Below are positions 18,815-26,542 of a stretch of 64,000 nt of DNA, piece by piece (within the stretch, counting starts at the first letter, position 1; each line of letters begins with the position of its first letter). Both the position numbers and the translations under genes were made by a program. A model generated the notes under the pieces. That model had not been told where the DNA came from and made no database searches. It saw only the letters and a program-made list of their open reading frames with translations. Source of the stretch: Microbacterium sp. LCT-H2 (GTDB lineage Bacteria > Actinomycetota > Actinomycetes > Actinomycetales > Microbacteriaceae); contig NZ_MODW01000002.1 of the NCBI RefSeq assembly GCF_001866135.1, positions 454,916 through 518,915 on the forward strand, given 5' to 3'.

Positions 18815-18835
18815 GGCCGCCGAGCGGCGGACCTC

Positions 18836-19477
18836 TCAGACGACGTCGATCGGCTCCGTGGGGGTCGTTCCGTGCTTTCGCACCTTGAGGATGCGGTAGC
18901 CCTTGCCGGTCGCCGTCCGGAAGACGCTGAAGCCGGGCTGGAAGGTCGCCGCGATCCAGCGCTGCAGGGAGTCGGCGCCGAGGTTCCGCTGCACGACGAG
19001 CCACGCATCGCTGCGCTCGTCGAGCCTCGGGATCCACTTCTCCAGCAGACCGTGCAGCTCGTTCTTCCCGACCCTGATCGGAGGGTTGGACCGGATCGTG
19101 CGAAACGTGACATCGGCGGGAACATCCTCGGGCAGTGCCGCGTTGACATTGGTGAGGCCGAGGGCGGCGGCGTTGCGACGCACGAGGTCCAGAGCCCGCT
19201 CATTCACATCGACCGCCCAGACGGTCGCGTGCGGTGCGGCCAACGCCATCGACAGGGAGATGGGCCCCCACCCGCTGCCGAGGTCGAGAAGATGACCTCC
19301 GGGAGGAACGGGAGGCATGTTGGCGAGAAGCACTGCGGTGCCGGCGTCGAGTCGATCAGGGCTGAAGACACCACCCGCGGTGGTCACTTCGAGCTCACGT
19401 CCTGCCAGGGATACGCGGATCTTGCGCAGGTTCTCGGGGCTAGCCGGGGCCGCAGTGAAGTAGTGGTCGGACCCCAT
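18836..19477 (-). CDS. Class I SAM-dependent methyltransferase, RsmC-like
   Basis: The 213 aa protein has the SAM motif LLDLGSGWGPISL and an NPPI catalytic motif in RSNPPIRVGK. The fold, the VFSPDRLDAGT lead-in and the C-terminal NLGADSLQRW pattern resemble RsmC/RlmG-type 16S/23S rRNA guanine-N2 methyltransferases, in single-domain form. I chose the ATG at 19477 (MGSDHYFTAAP), which fits the family N-terminus; the frame continues upstream through the hflX region as a shadow. It diverges from hflX with a 66 bp gap. Confidence 0.88.
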   Translation of the reverse strand: MGSDHYFTAAPASPENLRKIRVSLAGRELEVTTAGGVFSPDRLDAGTAVLLANMPPVPPGGHLLDLGSGWGPISLSMALAAPHATVWAVDVNERALDLVRRNAAALGLTNVNAALPEDVPADVTFRTIRSNPPIRVGKNELHGLLEKWIPRLDERSDAWLVVQRNLGADSLQRWIAATFQPGFSVFRTATGKGYRILKVRKHGTTPTEPIDVV

Positions 19478-19543
19478 ACGGTGAGCGTACCGGACGGCGC
19501 GGGCTAAGGTTAAGGCTCGCGAGGAAACCAGAGACAGGAACGG

Positions 19544-21055
19544 ATGACGGAGACGAAGACACCCTCCACCGACGACCAGACGGTCGACCGCGTGCTGGCG
19601 AACGCAGAGAAGCGCTCGGAGGTGCGGACGTTCGGTGCCGCGCAGGCGCTCCAGGACGAAGCCACCGCCGCACACTCGACGGCAGACGGCGACCAGTGGG
19701 ACCTCGAGGATCGGCACGCGCTGCGGCGTGTGGGCGGTCTGTCGACGGAGCTCGAAGACGTCACCGAGGTCGAGTACCGTCAGCTGCGCCTCGAGAACGT
19801 CGTGCTTGTCGGCGTGTACCCGCAAGGGGCCCAGGAGGACGCGGAGAACTCCTTGCGCGAGCTCGCCGCCCTCGCGGAAACGGCCGGCGCCGTCGTGCTC
19901 GACGGCGTCCTGCAGCGCCGTCCGCACCCGGACGCCGCGACCTATCTCGGACGCGGCAAAGCGCAGGAGCTGAAGGACATCGTCGCGGCCGTAGGGGCTG
20001 ACACCGTCATCGCCGACACCGAGCTGGCCCCCAGCCAGCGACGCGCGCTCGAAGACGTCGTGAAGGTGAAGGTCATCGACCGGACCACCGTGATCCTCGA
20101 CATCTTCAGCCAGCACGCCAAGAGCCGGGAGGGCAAGGCCCAGGTCGAGCTCGCGCAGCTCGAGTATCTATTGCCGCGCCTGCGCGGTTGGGGCGAGTCG
20201 ATGAGCCGACAGGCCGGTGGACAGGTCGGCGCCGGTGGCGCGGGCATGGGCTCGCGCGGTCCCGGTGAGACCAAGATCGAGCTCGACCGCCGACGCATCC
20301 GGACGAAGATGGCCCTCCTGCGCAAGCAGATCCGCGACTTCGCGCCCGCACGCGAGGCGAAGCGGGCCGAACGCAAGCGGAACACCATCCCCTCCGTCGC
20401 GATCGCCGGGTACACGAACGCCGGGAAGTCGAGTCTTCTCAACGCTCTGACGAGCGCGGGCGTGCTCGTGGAGAATGCGCTGTTCGCGACCCTCGATGCG
20501 ACCGTCCGTCGGTCCGAGACCGAAGACGGCCGCGTGTACACGCTGACCGACACGGTCGGGTTCGTGCGCAACCTGCCGCATCAGCTCGTCGAAGCCTTCC
20601 GCTCCACGCTGGAGGAGGTCGGCGACGCCGACGTCGTGCTGCACGTGGTCGACGGGTCGCACCCCGACCCGGCGGGCCAGCTGCAGACGGTGCGGGACGT
20701 GATGGGCGACGTCGGCGTGCGCGACATGCCCGAGATCGTCGTCTTCAACAAGGCCGACCTCATTCCGGAGGACGAGCGGCTGGTGCTGCGCGGCCTGGAG
20801 CCCCGGGCACACTTCGTGTCGTCGCGTTCCGGAGAGGGCATCGTCGAACTCCGCGCGGCGATCGAAGAGGCTCTGCCGAAGCCGGCCGTGGAACTCCACG
20901 CCGTGATCCCGTACGACCGCGGCGACCTCGTCGCGGCGATCCACGAGACCGGCATGCTGTTGTCGGTCGAGCATCAGGAGGCGGGTACCGCCGTCCATGC
21001 GCACGTGTCCGAGCGCCTCGCCGCCGAGCTCGCGGCCTTCGTCGTCAGCGACTGA
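19544..21055 (+). CDS. hflX: Ribosome-associated GTPase HflX
   Basis: HflX rescues or splits stalled ribosomes in a GTP-dependent way. The 503 aa protein has the N-terminal HflX domain (GVYPQGAQEDAENSLRELA, then DAATYLGRGKAQEL) and the glycine-rich linker GAGGAGMGSRGPGETKIELD. The GTPase motifs are GYTNAGKSSLLNAL (G1, near residue 289), DTVGFVRNLP (G3) and NKADL (G4). A long charged N-terminus before residue 75 is typical of actinobacterial forms. The next gene is convergent. Confidence 0.95.
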   Translation: MTETKTPSTDDQTVDRVLANAEKRSEVRTFGAAQALQDEATAAHSTADGDQWDLEDRHALRRVGGLSTELEDVTEVEYRQLRLENVVLVGVYPQGAQEDAENSLRELAALAETAGAVVLDGVLQRRPHPDAATYLGRGKAQELKDIVAAVGADTVIADTELAPSQRRALEDVVKVKVIDRTTVILDIFSQHAKSREGKAQVELAQLEYLLPRLRGWGESMSRQAGGQVGAGGAGMGSRGPGETKIELDRRRIRTKMALLRKQIRDFAPAREAKRAERKRNTIPSVAIAGYTNAGKSSLLNALTSAGVLVENALFATLDATVRRSETEDGRVYTLTDTVGFVRNLPHQLVEAFRSTLEEVGDADVVLHVVDGSHPDPAGQLQTVRDVMGDVGVRDMPEIVVFNKADLIPEDERLVLRGLEPRAHFVSSRSGEGIVELRAAIEEALPKPAVELHAVIPYDRGDLVAAIHETGMLLSVEHQEAGTAVHAHVSERLAAELAAFVVSD

Positions 21056-21065
21056 CGGCGAAGGC

Positions 21066-21728
21066 TCAGCGAGCGAGGAAGCGTGCCTCGACGGTCGCCG
21101 TGAGGACGATGTCCTGCGGCTCGTACTCCATGGCCGGCGCGGTGTCGGCCGCGAAGGCGACCACCCCGCGTGACTTCCCCAGCGGAGCTCCGGGCGATGG
21201 CGCCGCGGAGAGCAGGCCCATGTCGGCGATCTCCAGGGGCGTCACCTCGGCGAGGCCGAGAGCGGTGGCGTAAGCCTCCGCTCTCGTCACCGCGACGCCG
21301 ACCGCCTGTGCGGCGACCTCCCGTTCCACGCGGACGCGGGTCTCGAGGGTGAGGTGCCAATCGACCCCGCCGATCTCGACACCGTCCCACGCGGAGATGT
21401 CGGAGATCCAGAGGGAGAGCTCGGAGGCCTCCGCGAAGGTCGCGGTCAGGTCGATGCTCGCGTAGTACACCGCGGCGAGCCGCTTGCCATCGGCGTTCCA
21501 GGGGCGCTCGGCGCGCACGGAGAGCCGCGTGCTGCTCCAGTCGAGGGCGGAGCCCGCGTCCACGCGTCCCACGATGCTGCTGCGGACCGGCTCAGCCAGG
21601 CGCATGACGTGATCGACGACGGTCGCGCGCTCCGGACCCTCGGCGCGCACCGAGACGCGGATGGTCGCCCGTTCGGGCGCCAGGCGGGCTTCGTGTTCGC
21701 CGCGGACGGTGACTGTCACATCGCTCAT
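21066..21728 (-). CDS. SIMPL-domain (DUF541) protein
   Basis: The 220 aa protein starts with VTVTVRGEHEARLAPERATI, which matches the N-terminal beta strand of SIMPL/DUF541 proteins. The same family pattern continues through VAVTRAEAYATALG and the C-terminal VVLTATVEARF-like strand. No signal peptide is visible, so it is probably cytoplasmic, whereas many relatives are exported. SIMPL proteins have been linked to signalling and stress, but no activity is established. It converges with hflX. Confidence 0.82.
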   Translation of the reverse strand: MSDVTVTVRGEHEARLAPERATIRVSVRAEGPERATVVDHVMRLAEPVRSSIVGRVDAGSALDWSSTRLSVRAERPWNADGKRLAAVYYASIDLTATFAEASELSLWISDISAWDGVEIGGVDWHLTLETRVRVEREVAAQAVGVAVTRAEAYATALGLAEVTPLEIADMGLLSAAPSPGAPLGKSRGVVAFAADTAPAMEYEPQDIVLTATVEARFLAR

Positions 21729-21868
21729 GGGGCGACTCTACGCGACGGGCACGGCCGCCGGGAATGGCGGCGGAGGCGCAGACGTTGTAGTCTGTGATGC
21801 TCGGGCGCTCGTCGTCCGAGGCTGACAATTCCACAGCGTGACAGCGGCTCCTTCGAGAGAAGGACCAC

Positions 21869-22238
21869 GGGGCTGATCGGTTTCGACAGCGCCTGTGAAT
21901 CCACGAGAAGCGGGCCGAGGATGCAGAGTTATCTCGTAAACGCTCTCTGCAAAACAATAGTTGCCGAAACCAAGCGCAACGACTTCGCCCTCGCTGCCTA
22001 AGCGAGCCCGATAGTCCGTCAGACCGTAGGTGATTCCGATACGGATCCTGGCGTCATCTAGGAATCTTGCTGCGTGACGGCGTCTGGACGTCACGTGGGA
22101 CTCCTCCCAGGCTGGGCTCGTCGACTTAGGTGTCTGTGACAAAGGTCGGAGCCGAGCAGAACGCTTCCACAGACTGCGCCCGGAGAAGGCGTGGAGACTC
22201 AGCGTTGGACGGGGGTTCGATTCCCCCCAGCTCCACCA
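21869..22238 (+). ncRNA. ssrA: Transfer-messenger RNA (tmRNA)
   Basis: The RNA rescues stalled ribosomes by trans-translation. Its 5' end GGGGCTGAT pairs with the 3' acceptor CAGCTCC, which is followed by an encoded ACCA. The T arm (GGGGGTTCGATTCCCCCC) is clear. The tag frame runs from a GCC resume codon at 21963 to TAA at 21999-22001 and encodes AETKRNDFALAA, with the ALAA degron recognised by ClpXP. The total is about 370 nt. It fills most of the gap between the SIMPL gene and 22450. Confidence 0.95.
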
Positions 22239-22258
22239 GGTCGCTGTCACACAGAATG

Positions 22259-22299
22259 AGGCCCGCCCCCCTGGTGATCACCAGGGAGGCGGGCCTTTT
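22259..22299 (+). terminator. Rho-independent terminator of ssrA
   Basis: A nine-base arm AGGCCCGCC pairs with GGCGGGCCT at 22288-22296. A second inner stem, CTGGTGATCACCAG, lies between the arms, and a short T run follows. It lies 20 bp after the tmRNA 3' end. The remaining 150 bp up to the next gene hold nothing recognisable. Confidence 0.85.
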
Positions 22300-22449
22300 C
22301 GCGTCGTGGGAACAGGAGGCCGAGACCCCCGCAGCGTGGGTGCTCGGCCGGCGGGGGGACCTCGCCACGAACGTGACCATCGCGCTGAGCTACGTCGGCG
22401 ACGACGGGCGGACGTACGATAGGCTCCGCGGCGCGGCGACCGTGATCGT

Positions 22450-22794
22450 TTACGCGGTCACCCAGCGGACGCCGTCGGCGTCGGGGGCGAAGCGGCGTCC
22501 GCCGTCCGTCTCCAGCTCCTCCATGAGCGGGATGATGACGCTCCACAGCGCCCAGTGCTCCGGAGTTCCTTCGCCGCCTTGCGCCTTCCCTTCCCACCGG
22601 GCGGCCGCCGGAAGGGGAACGCGGAAGCCGAACCGGGTCCCCGTCGAGTCGGTGACCTCTGCGCTCAGCGACCCTGCTCCGGCTGCGAGCTCCGTCAACG
22701 TGAACTCCCGGGGGACGATGAGCGTTCCGCGCGCGCGATCCCAGGCCTGACGGACAGCCGTCAGGAACGGCCCCGCGATGATGTCGGTCGTCAT
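22450..22794 (-). CDS. Hypothetical protein
   Basis: I do not recognise this 114 aa protein. It starts MTTDIIAGPFLTAVRQAWD and has a soluble, mixed alpha/beta composition with no signal peptide or membrane segment. A segment with TRFGFRVPLPAA could form a beta sheet. The reading frame has strong third-position GC, and the ATG is preceded by GGGGAAGGAGAC, a good ribosome binding site. It may be restricted to Microbacteriaceae, like the small genes nearby. Confidence 0.65.
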   Translation of the reverse strand: MTTDIIAGPFLTAVRQAWDRARGTLIVPREFTLTELAAGAGSLSAEVTDSTGTRFGFRVPLPAAARWEGKAQGGEGTPEHWALWSVIIPLMEELETDGGRRFAPDADGVRWVTA

Positions 22795-22988
22795 CAGAAG
22801 TCTCCTTCCCCGATCGGCGGGACAGCGCCCACCCGTTCGACTCCCTCACTGCGATGATCGCAGGCGCGAGCGCCGGGTGTCTGTCCCCTCTTCGGGGGAC
22901 GCGAACGGACACCAGGAGGGCGCTGGTTCAGGAATGCACGCGGTGGGCAGCCCTGGTGGCCGAGGCAGGCGAGGCCTAGCATTCGGTC

Positions 22989-23303
22989 ATGGGGTTCATC
23001 ATGTACGACAGCACGAGCCAGCTCCACATCGAGGACCGCGCGCTCGCGCACCTCAAGGTCGTGATCGCGACGAAGCTGCGACGCAACGAGAGCTTCACGG
23101 TGTCGTGGACCCACCCCGAAGGCGACGCATACGGACGCTCCACCATCTGGCTCCACCCGTCGATCCCGCTGCGCTTCACCTTCGAAGGGCGGGAGCCGCC
23201 GAAGCTCAATCCGAAGTGGATCGACGACCTCATGCAGTCGGCGAACTCGACCGGAGGCATCACGCTCGTCGACGAGATCGTCCAGAGTTCGACGACGGAG
23301 TGA
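22989..23303 (+). CDS. Small Microbacteriaceae-type protein, paralogue of the gene at 26057
   Basis: This 104 aa protein shares its layout and motifs with the gene at 26057-26398: IEDRAL-x-H near residues 15-22, KLRR-x-E-x-F near residues 29-36, then GR-S/T-T-x-W-x-H. Both appear to be compact beta-rich proteins. Such proteins are sometimes mislabelled in databases as ATP-dependent DNA ligases, but no ligase motif (KxDG) is present, so I make no functional claim. It is monocistronic and followed by a stem-loop. Confidence 0.78.
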   Translation: MGFIMYDSTSQLHIEDRALAHLKVVIATKLRRNESFTVSWTHPEGDAYGRSTIWLHPSIPLRFTFEGREPPKLNPKWIDDLMQSANSTGGITLVDEIVQSSTTE

Positions 23304-23309
23304 CAGTGC

Positions 23310-23341
23310 AGGAGCCCCACCTCGTGCGAGGCGGGGCTCCT
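23310..23341. terminator. Bidirectional stem-loop terminator
   Basis: AGGAGCCCC at 23310-23318 pairs with GGGGCTCCT at 23333-23341. An inner CCTCG/CGAGG pairing extends the stem. There is no T-run. It sits between the convergent genes ending at 23303 and 23360 and could serve both. Confidence 0.65.
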
Positions 23342-23359
23342 GTCATCGGGACAGCGGGC

Positions 23360-23536
23360 TCAGTGCGAGCGGTCGGGGTCCTCGGCGAGCACGTCGTCGC
23401 CGTCGTCATCCGATCCGTCCGTGGGCGGAACGGTGCGCGGCTCGCCCTTGTTGTCCTCGGCGCCGAGGTTGTCGTTCTCCTCGGGGCCGGGGGAGGGCTC
23501 AGTGCTGATGTCGTTGCGGTCGCTGTCGTTACCCAT
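23360..23536 (-). CDS. Small acidic, disordered protein
   Basis: This 58-codon frame starts at an ATG with a ribosome binding site (GAGGAAAGGAAC) and encodes a highly acidic peptide that begins MGNDSDRNDISTEP and ends DPDRSH. It is dominated by Asp, Glu, Pro and Gly and has almost no hydrophobic residues, so it should be intrinsically disordered. Evidence that it is real is the ribosome binding site, the clean start and stop between neighbouring genes, and the terminator beyond its end. No function is assigned. Confidence 0.6.
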   Translation of the reverse strand: MGNDSDRNDISTEPSPGPEENDNLGAEDNKGEPRTVPPTDGSDDDGDDVLAEDPDRSH

Positions 23537-23626
23537 GGGCGTTCCTTTCCTCGGATGCCTCCAGCCTCGTCGATCCGCGGCCGCGGGCCCAGCCGCTTGA
23601 CAGCGCCGGCGGGATGGTGTGTGCCG

Positions 23627-24178
23627 TCAACTCTGTCCTTCGATGAGGAGGAGTCCCTGCTTCGTGTCGGCGACCTTCACCCAGCCATCGCCGAAGAGGT
23701 AGGTCATGCCGTACCCGTCTTCGTCCGTGCTCATGGCGAACTGCGGGTCTTCGGTGACGTACACGCCCTGCGCGTCTTCCTCGCTCCGCCAGCCCTCCTC
23801 CACGAGGCCAGCTTGTGCGCGCTCCGCATCCTCGGTGGACACGAGGGACCAGCCGTACATCTGACCATGGTCCGAGGGAACGCCGAAGTCGGCCCAGAAG
23901 CAGAGGAGTCCCTGGGTCAGCTCGACGCCCCCGACGCGGAACTCGCGTGGCTCGGCGGTCCACCCCGCGTCGGTGAGGGCCGCGACGGTGCCTTCGGAGA
24001 TCATGGACTCGCACGTCAGCTCGTCGCCGCCCGGCGCCGTGCTCGCGCCGGCGTCTGCCGTGGGCATCACGGAGCCCTGCGACGGCGACGGACCAGGCGC
24101 GCCTCCACCGGTGCATGCGGTGAGGATCGAACCCGCGAGCACGAGACCGGTCAGGATCGCGAATCGTCGGGTGGTCAT
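23627..24178 (-). CDS. Putative lipoprotein of unknown function
   Basis: The 183 aa protein has a lipoprotein signal peptide: a positively charged MTTRRF, a hydrophobic stretch and the lipobox LTAC with Cys22. A Gly/Pro/Ser-rich linker follows, then a folded domain with two further cysteines (TCESM and LCFWAD). These cysteines may form a disulfide outside the cell. No catalytic motif is recognised. It lies downstream of, and on the same strand as, the inositol-phosphatase-like gene, with a 15 bp gap, and is probably co-transcribed. Confidence 0.75.
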   Translation of the reverse strand: MTTRRFAILTGLVLAGSILTACTGGGAPGPSPSQGSVMPTADAGASTAPGGDELTCESMISEGTVAALTDAGWTAEPREFRVGGVELTQGLLCFWADFGVPSDHGQMYGWSLVSTEDAERAQAGLVEEGWRSEEDAQGVYVTEDPQFAMSTDEDGYGMTYLFGDGWVKVADTKQGLLLIEGQS

Positions 24179-24193
24179 CGTGGCCTCGGAGAG

Positions 24194-24991
24194 TCAGTCG
24201 TGCAGGAGACGGAGGAAGTCGTCGTGAAGGGTGCCGTTGGTAGCGAGCGTCGAGCGGGCGGAGATCGTCTCGGAGCCGTCGAACGCGGTCATGCGTCCGC
24301 CCGCCTCCCGGACGATCGCCACGGCCGCCGCGATGTCGTACTCCTTCACATCGAACTCGGCTACTGCCTCCAGCCGTCCCTCGGCGAGCAGCATGTAGGC
24401 GTAGACGTCGCCGTACGCCCGATCCCGCCAGACACGCTCGCTCAGGCGCAGCAGGGCATCCAGCTGTCCGGCGTCGCGCCACTGGGTGATGCTCTGGAAG
24501 CTCACGCTGGCATCGTCCAGCGAGGAGACGGTGGAGGTGGTGAGACGGCGCTCGGTGCGGTCGCTCACCGTCCAAGCGCCGTGTCCTGCTGCGGCCCACC
24601 AGCGCCGCCCGAGGGCGGGCATGCTGACCACGCCGACACGGGGCACACCATCGATCGCCAGGGCGATCATCGTCCCCCACAGAGGGACGCCGCGGAGGAA
24701 GTTCGCGGTGCCGTCGATCGGGTCGATGATCCACTGCCGGGCGGTGCTGCCCTGAGCCCCGAACTCTTCGCCGAAGATGCCGTCGTCGGGACGTTCCTCC
24801 TCGAGGATCCGGCGGATCGCGCGCTCCGTCGCCAGGTCGGCGTCCGTCACGTGCGAGCGGTCCGCCTTCGTGGAGATCTCCAGGTCGGCGGCGTCGAAGC
24901 GGGGGAGGGACTGGGCGTCCGCGGCATCGGCGAGGCGAAGGGCGAGCTGCAGGTCGGCGCGCAGGTCGGCGGCATCGGGAGTGGCGGTCAC
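24194..24991 (-). CDS. Inositol monophosphatase family protein (possible histidinol-phosphatase)
   Basis: This 265 aa protein has the metal-binding motifs of the IMPase superfamily: GEEFG for metal 1, DPIDGTANF for metals 1/2, and a C-terminal region (EFDVKEYDIAAAVAIVREAG) in place of the classical WDxAA. Actinobacteria use a member of this family as histidinol-phosphatase (HisN), so that role is likely, but inositol phosphatase activity cannot be excluded. I chose the GTG at 24991; an open frame continues to 25069 without conserved sequence. It is transcribed opposite to the tRNA-Lys gene. Confidence 0.82.
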   Translation of the reverse strand: MTATPDAADLRADLQLALRLADAADAQSLPRFDAADLEISTKADRSHVTDADLATERAIRRILEEERPDDGIFGEEFGAQGSTARQWIIDPIDGTANFLRGVPLWGTMIALAIDGVPRVGVVSMPALGRRWWAAAGHGAWTVSDRTERRLTTSTVSSLDDASVSFQSITQWRDAGQLDALLRLSERVWRDRAYGDVYAYMLLAEGRLEAVAEFDVKEYDIAAAVAIVREAGGRMTAFDGSETISARSTLATNGTLHDDFLRLLHD

Positions 24992-25087
24992 GCTCTCAGG
25001 ATAGTCGTCGCCCCGACCGCGCCCGCAGAGACCATCGGCCAGGATCGGCGGGCGAAACGCCCGGGCCACGCCCGGGCCGCGGCGGAT

Positions 25088-25116
25088 TTCGTGTCGGCGC
25101 CAACCGCTGGTAATGT
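25088..25116 (+). promoter_or_regulatory. Possible promoter of tRNA-Lys
   Basis: A -10-like TAATGT at 25111-25116 is spaced 17 bp from a weak -35-like TTCGTG at 25088-25093. Initiation near 25123 would place the tRNA start about 24 nt downstream. This is one of the few AT-rich patches in the region. Confidence 0.35.
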
Positions 25117-25146
25117 AATTCCTCGGTCGGGGTTATCCCGGGCCAC

Positions 25147-25219
25147 GCACCTCTAGCTCAATCGGCAGAGCAACTGACTCTTAATCAGTGGGTTCAGGGT
25201 TCAAGTCCCTGGGGGTGCA
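25147..25219 (+). tRNA. tRNA-Lys (anticodon CTT)
   Basis: The acceptor stem GCACCTC pairs with GGGGTGC (one G-T pair). The D arm AGCTCAATCGGCAGAGC, the anticodon stem ACTGA/TCAGT around the loop CTCTTAA, and the T arm CAGGGTTCAAGTCCCTG are all present. The anticodon is CTT, which reads AAG, the main lysine codon in this GC-rich genome. The 3' CCA is not encoded (ACG follows the discriminator), unlike the tmRNA. Confidence 0.97.
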
Positions 25220-25228
25220 CGGAACAAG

Positions 25229-25260
25229 CCTCGGAGATCTCGCCATCTCCGGGGTTTTTT
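25229..25260 (+). terminator. Rho-independent terminator of tRNA-Lys
   Basis: CCTCGGAGAT at 25229-25238 pairs with ATCTCCGGGG at 25245-25254 around a six-base loop. Six T residues follow at once. It is the clearest canonical terminator in the window. The next 158 bp hold nothing recognisable. Confidence 0.92.
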
Positions 25261-25418
25261 CTCTGCCTGCTTTGGGGTTGCATCGCTCCGGGCGAGATCG
25301 AAATCGTGCCTCTCGCGGCCAGGGAAGGCACGGTTTCGCACCCGCAGCGGGACAGACGCGACGGTGCGCGAGGCCGGATCGAGAATGCGCGCTGCGGGTG
25401 GGCGGGCGAGGCTGCGGG

Positions 25419-25694
25419 TCAGGCGCGGCGGACGGAGAGGAGCTGCCAGCCCTCGGGGACCTTCGCCTCGATGCCTGCTATGTCGTCGGCCTCGATCTGC
25501 TCGACGCCGTCGATGCGCTGGAACGTTCCCGTCGCCTCCATCTTCGCCTCGCCCTTGAGCATGCGCACCGGGGCGGACGTCAGAGCGTAGCCCGGCTCGC
25601 GCTGCGCATCGAGCTGAGTGTGGACGTCCTCCAGCGAGATGCCTGTGACGTCGACGGTCATGGATCCGCGGGGGCGGATGAGAGCGACGAGCAT
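25419..25694 (-). CDS. Hypothetical protein
   Basis: This 91 aa soluble protein is not recognised. It starts MLVALIRPRGSMTVDVTG and contains an alpha-helical centre with several acidic residues (ISLEDVHTQLDAQREPGYAL). The C-terminus WQLLSVRRA may be a beta strand. It is the last of three small same-strand genes (25419-26398) separated by short gaps, a cluster that may be one transcript. There is no signal peptide or membrane segment. Confidence 0.6.
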   Translation of the reverse strand: MLVALIRPRGSMTVDVTGISLEDVHTQLDAQREPGYALTSAPVRMLKGEAKMEATGTFQRIDGVEQIEADDIAGIEAKVPEGWQLLSVRRA

Positions 25695-25722
25695 CCGTCC
25701 AGTCTACGAGCGAGTCGTGCCC

Positions 25723-25992
25723 TCAGAGATCCCAGTCGAGCGTGGAGCGGACATCGATGGGGGCGTCTCGTCCGGCGTCCTCGCGGATCAGGTAGACGAT
25801 GACGCGGGACTGCGCGGTGATGAGCACGCTCGTGAGCGTGTCACCCGTCGCCAAGTCGATGAACGTCGGTTGCGAGCGCGCCGCCGCTTCGATCCGAGAC
25901 ATGAGGTCCGCGACATCCGTGCTGCGAGGCAGGAGGAAGTCGTGCCCATCGATCTCGATGTGCGTCGTCGTCATTCCCGTCTGGTTCCCCAT
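25723..25992 (-). CDS. Small hypothetical protein
   Basis: This 89 aa frame starts at an ATG at 25992 (MGNQTGMTTTHIEIDG), or at an internal ATG at 25974 giving 83 aa. The sequence shows a beta-rich start, HDFLLPRSTDVADLMSRIEA, and a long second half with IDLATGDTLTSVLIT. It could be a compact binding domain, but no family is recognised. It lies 64 bp after the DUF7882-like gene on the same strand. A longer frame to 26304 overlaps that gene and is rejected. Confidence 0.6.
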   Translation of the reverse strand: MGNQTGMTTTHIEIDGHDFLLPRSTDVADLMSRIEAAARSQPTFIDLATGDTLTSVLITAQSRVIVYLIREDAGRDAPIDVRSTLDWDL

Positions 25993-26056
25993 GCGCTCCA
26001 CGGTACGAATCACCTCAAGACCCGACAAGAGGGGTTGAACCCCGCAGGCGAGCGTG

Positions 26057-26398
26057 TTAGGACCGCGTGAGAGCGCTCTCGCTGCCGTCCGGCTGCTGCT
26101 GGTCCGCGGGCTCGGGGACGAGGTACAGACCGCTCGGGGCATTCGCGGTGAATGCGAGGGCCTCGATCCAGGCGCGGTTGACGCTGGGTTGGCGACTGCC
26201 ATGGTACTTGTACACCAGTGAGCTTCCGGCATGGATCCAGACCGTCGTGCGGCCGCCGCCCATGCTGACGTCGTCCTTCCAGGTGAAGCCGAAGGGCTCG
26301 CCACGGCGGAGCTTCGCGGTCATGACCAGCTGGATGTGCGTGAGAGCGCGGTCTTCGATGTCGACCTTGACGCTGTTCTCGTAGATGAACTTGCCCAT
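26057..26398 (-). CDS. Small Microbacteriaceae-type protein, paralogue of the gene at 22989
   Basis: The 113 aa protein shares the IEDRAL-x-H, KLRR-x-E-x-F and GR-T-T-x-W-x-H motifs with the protein at 22989-23303, and the spacing is the same. It adds a C-terminal tail rich in Gln, Pro and Ser. The N-terminus MGKFIYENSVKVD resembles MGFIMYDSTSQLH of its paralogue. The two genes are about 3 kb apart on opposite strands, so they probably arose by duplication. Function is unknown; I believe Microbacteriaceae carry several copies of this family. Confidence 0.78.
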   Translation of the reverse strand: MGKFIYENSVKVDIEDRALTHIQLVMTAKLRRGEPFGFTWKDDVSMGGGRTTVWIHAGSSLVYKYHGSRQPSVNRAWIEALAFTANAPSGLYLVPEPADQQQPDGSESALTRS

Positions 26399-26542
26399 CG
26401 CAAGATTCCCTTCTCTCCACGGGAACCTGTGCTAAGAGGCGCGGCCGAGGTGACCGCTGGTGTGGGTGTGCTCAGCGTGTCACACATCCGCCCGATCTCC
26501 TATCCCACCGGGGTGTCGTGCGTCCGCGCGTGTCGCCGCGTT

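Noticed and set aside
23973..24227. Small plus-strand frame opposite the lipoprotein gene
   Set aside because: It is antisense to a gene with a clear lipobox and has no ribosome binding site or conserved features.
25147..25260. Integrated element at the tRNA-Lys gene
   Set aside because: No integrase is present and I saw no repeat of the tRNA 3' end nearby; the neighbouring small genes alone do not prove an island.
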